The translations under genes were made by a program, and so were the position numbers. A stretch of 8,149 nucleotides of DNA from NCBI GenBank assembly GCA_003526525.1, contig DPVV01000091.1:1-8149 (forward strand), read 5' to 3'. Origin of the DNA: Lachnoclostridium phytofermentans. GTDB lineage: Bacteria; Bacillota; Clostridia; Lachnospirales; Lachnospiraceae. Of the stretch, positions 6,770-8,149 are shown in pieces; the stretch's first letter is position 1, and every line of letters starts with the position of its first letter. A model generated the notes under the pieces. That model ran no database searches. It was not told the origin of the DNA and saw nothing but the letters and a program-made list of their open reading frames with translations.

Positions 6770-6898
6770 ATGGTTAGTGAAGTAATTTAGCTTATAGGAG
6801 ATTCATCCATAGATGAAATTCTTGCACTTTTTGGGCGCATATTTCATAGGGTGGCGAAAGCTGACTATAAAGTATGGCTGCATAAAAAAAGGTTCTGA
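6770..6898 (+). pseudogene. Possible short gene remnant interrupted by an amber codon
   Basis: An ATG at 6770 opens MVSEVI, then a TAG at 6788-6790. The same frame continues open for 35 codons (LIGDSSIDEILALFGRIFH and on to VWLHKKRF) to TGA at 6896. The composition after the TAG looks protein-like, with alternating hydrophobic and charged residues. A weak AGGA lies 7 bases ahead of the ATG. I recognise no family. A chance open frame is quite possible at this length. Confidence 0.2.
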
Positions 6899-6916
6899 AT
6901 AGAAAAGGGATAAAAG

Positions 6917-8149
6917 ATGAAAAAAATTAAACTAGCATTAGTTGGGGCAGGAGAGCGTGGTCAGAATAGTTATGCACCTTACGCAAAATTGCATGGCTAT
7001 GAGGTAGAGTTCGTCGCAGTAGCAGAGCCGGATTTCGGGAGAAGAGAACAGTTTTGTAACGATTATGGCGTATCGAAGGAACATGCCTACGAGAATGCTA
7101 AGGACTTCTTATCACAAGGAAAGATTGCAGATGCAGTTCTTATCTGTACACAGGATAAAGACCATTTTGATTATGCCTGCACAGCAATCCGTTTAGGATA
7201 TGATATATTATTAGAAAAACCAATATCTCCAGATCCTCTTGAATGTATCCAATTAGAGGAGCTTGCGATGAAACATAAGACGACAATTGTAGTCTGCCAT
7301 GTGATGCGCTATACCAAATTTTATAGAAAAATCAAAGAGATTATGGAATCTGGTGCGATAGGCGATGTCGTATCCATTACTCATACCGAAAATGTGGCTT
7401 ATTGGCACTATGCACATAGTTATGTCAGAGGAAACTGGCATAGAAGAGAGGATTCCTCTCCGATGATACTTGCGAAATGTTGTCATGACATGGACATCTT
7501 AGCATGGCTGTTAGACAGCCGCTGTAAGAGTATCTCTTCCTATGGAGACTTAACTTATTTTAAAGAAGAAAATGCTCCGGTTGGCTCACCAAAACGTTGT
7601 ATGGATGGGTGCCCGCATAGCTCTACCTGTCCATATTATGCACCCAAAATTTATCTAACGGAGGATACAAAATGGCCGACCTCTTGTCTTGGAACGGATA
7701 CCAGCTATGAGGCTAGAAAGAAAGCTTTACAGGAAGGACCTTATGGTGTCTGTGTATTTCATAATGACAACGATGTTGTGGACCATCAGGTGGCATCGAT
7801 ATTATTTGAAAATGGAGTAACGGTTGCATTTACCATGTGTGCCTTCTCTAATGCGTGCGATAGAACAATAAAGTTCATGGGAACAAAAGGTGAGATTCGT
7901 GCCAGCATGGATAAGAACACAATTGAAGTGACTGAGTTTGGTCAAGGAATCATGACAGGAACAACAAATGTATACACTCTGATTCCGGGGGATACCGGCC
8001 ATAGTGGTGGAGATGAAGGAATTATGGAAGAATTCGTTTCCATTCTAAAAGGAGTTAGAAAGAATTCCAATACGATTTCGCAGTCCGTTCATAGCCATAT
8101 CATGGCGTTTGCAGCAGAAGAATCAAGACTTCAGGGGAAGACAATTGAG
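6917..8149 (+). CDS. Gfo/Idh/MocA-family NAD(P)-dependent sugar oxidoreductase, 3' end cut by the window
   Basis: This is a cytoplasmic dehydrogenase of the glucose-fructose oxidoreductase/inositol dehydrogenase superfamily, acting on sugars or cyclitols. The frame is open for 411 codons to the last base, and the end (EESRLQGKTIE) reads like the normal C-terminus, so only a few codons are probably missing. The Rossmann loop GAGERG is at 10-15. An acidic residue (Glu37) at the end of the second strand suits NAD. The EKP motif with the conserved Lys101 is at 100-102, and KCCHDMD at 187-193 carries His190. A Cys-rich insertion (Cys228, Cys232, Cys238, then Cys257) follows, seen in one Firmicutes subgroup. 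The start is supported by AAAAGGGA at 6903-6910, six bases before the ATG. It lies 281 bases beyond the dehydrogenase gene and may have its own promoter. The substrate is presumably derived from the imported saccharide. Confidence 0.9.
   Translation, partial: MKKIKLALVGAGERGQNSYAPYAKLHGYEVEFVAVAEPDFGRREQFCNDYGVSKEHAYENAKDFLSQGKIADAVLICTQDKDHFDYACTAIRLGYDILLEKPISPDPLECIQLEELAMKHKTTIVVCHVMRYTKFYRKIKEIMESGAIGDVVSITHTENVAYWHYAHSYVRGNWHRREDSSPMILAKCCHDMDILAWLLDSRCKSISSYGDLTYFKEENAPVGSPKRCMDGCPHSSTCPYYAPKIYLTEDTKWPTSCLGTDTSYEARKKALQEGPYGVCVFHNDNDVVDHQVASILFENGVTVAFTMCAFSNACDRTIKFMGTKGEIRASMDKNTIEVTEFGQGIMTGTTNVYTLIPGDTGHSGGDEGIMEEFVSILKGVRKNSNTISQSVHSHIMAFAAEESRLQGKTIE

Larger units (their letters stand above)
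6636..6916. other. Intergenic region with a dyad and a disrupted short reading frame
   Basis: This 281-bp gap separates the dehydrogenase from the last gene. It is far longer than the other gaps in the operon. It contains an imperfect 13-bp dyad around a TATAAT box (6721-6754) and a short frame interrupted by one TAG (6770-6898). No T-rich terminator hairpin was found. It may be a separate promoter region, or the scar of a lost gene. Confidence 0.5.

Noticed and set aside
6822..6847. TTGCAC followed by an AT-rich stretch as a promoter for the last gene
   Set aside because: No acceptable -10 box lies at 16-18 bases' spacing.
6813..6901. 29-codon frame starting at the ATG near 6813
   Set aside because: The ribosome site GGAG is too far upstream, no family is recognisable, and it competes with another frame in the same stretch.
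7253..7486. Reverse-strand open frame inside the last gene
   Set aside because: It is a shadow of the Gfo/Idh/MocA gene, whose motifs on the plus strand are clear.

Overview
This AT-rich window, with strong AAGGAGG-type ribosome binding sites, looks like the chromosome of a low-GC Gram-positive Clostridia member. It resembles the plant-polysaccharide-degrading Lachnospiraceae (Lachnoclostridium/Clostridium phytofermentans type). That placement is inferred from gene style and codon use, not from a marker gene. I see no mobile element, rRNA, tRNA or CRISPR array.

Layout. At the left edge (1-91, minus strand) is the start of a gene resembling the NAD-dependent epimerase/dehydratase family. A 377-bp divergent control region (92-468) follows. 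It holds candidate promoters in both directions, a perfect 14-bp palindrome and a 10-bp direct repeat. Rightward come two ABC sugar-transporter permeases of the LplB and YtcP/LplC type (469-1449, 1465-2376) and a large lipoprotein solute-binding protein of the LipO/YtcQ type (2450-4129). A strong intrinsic terminator hairpin (4144-4198) separates these from three intracellular proteins: a right-handed beta-helix protein without a signal peptide (4210-5544), a D-2-hydroxyacid dehydrogenase (5634-6635) and a Gfo/Idh/MocA-type oxidoreductase (6917 to the window end, still open).

How the genes fit together. The transporter belongs to the family whose characterised members import pectin- or rhamnogalacturonan-type oligosaccharides. 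No ATPase is encoded here, so a shared MsmX-type ATPase elsewhere probably energises it. The imported saccharide would be handled in the cytoplasm by the beta-helix protein (possibly a lyase, hydrolase or epimerase acting on oligosaccharides) and by three NAD(P)-dependent enzymes, counting the divergent one. The natural reading is a catabolic locus for an unidentified, probably acidic or modified, sugar. The substrate and the beta-helix activity cannot be read from the sequence.

Regulation. An extended -10 box just ahead of the binding-protein gene and a terminator just behind it suggest that the binding protein is made in excess, with the enzymes expressed by read-through. Both gaps flanking the dehydrogenase gene hold inverted repeats that no gene explains. 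The gap before the last gene also contains a short reading frame broken by a single amber codon.
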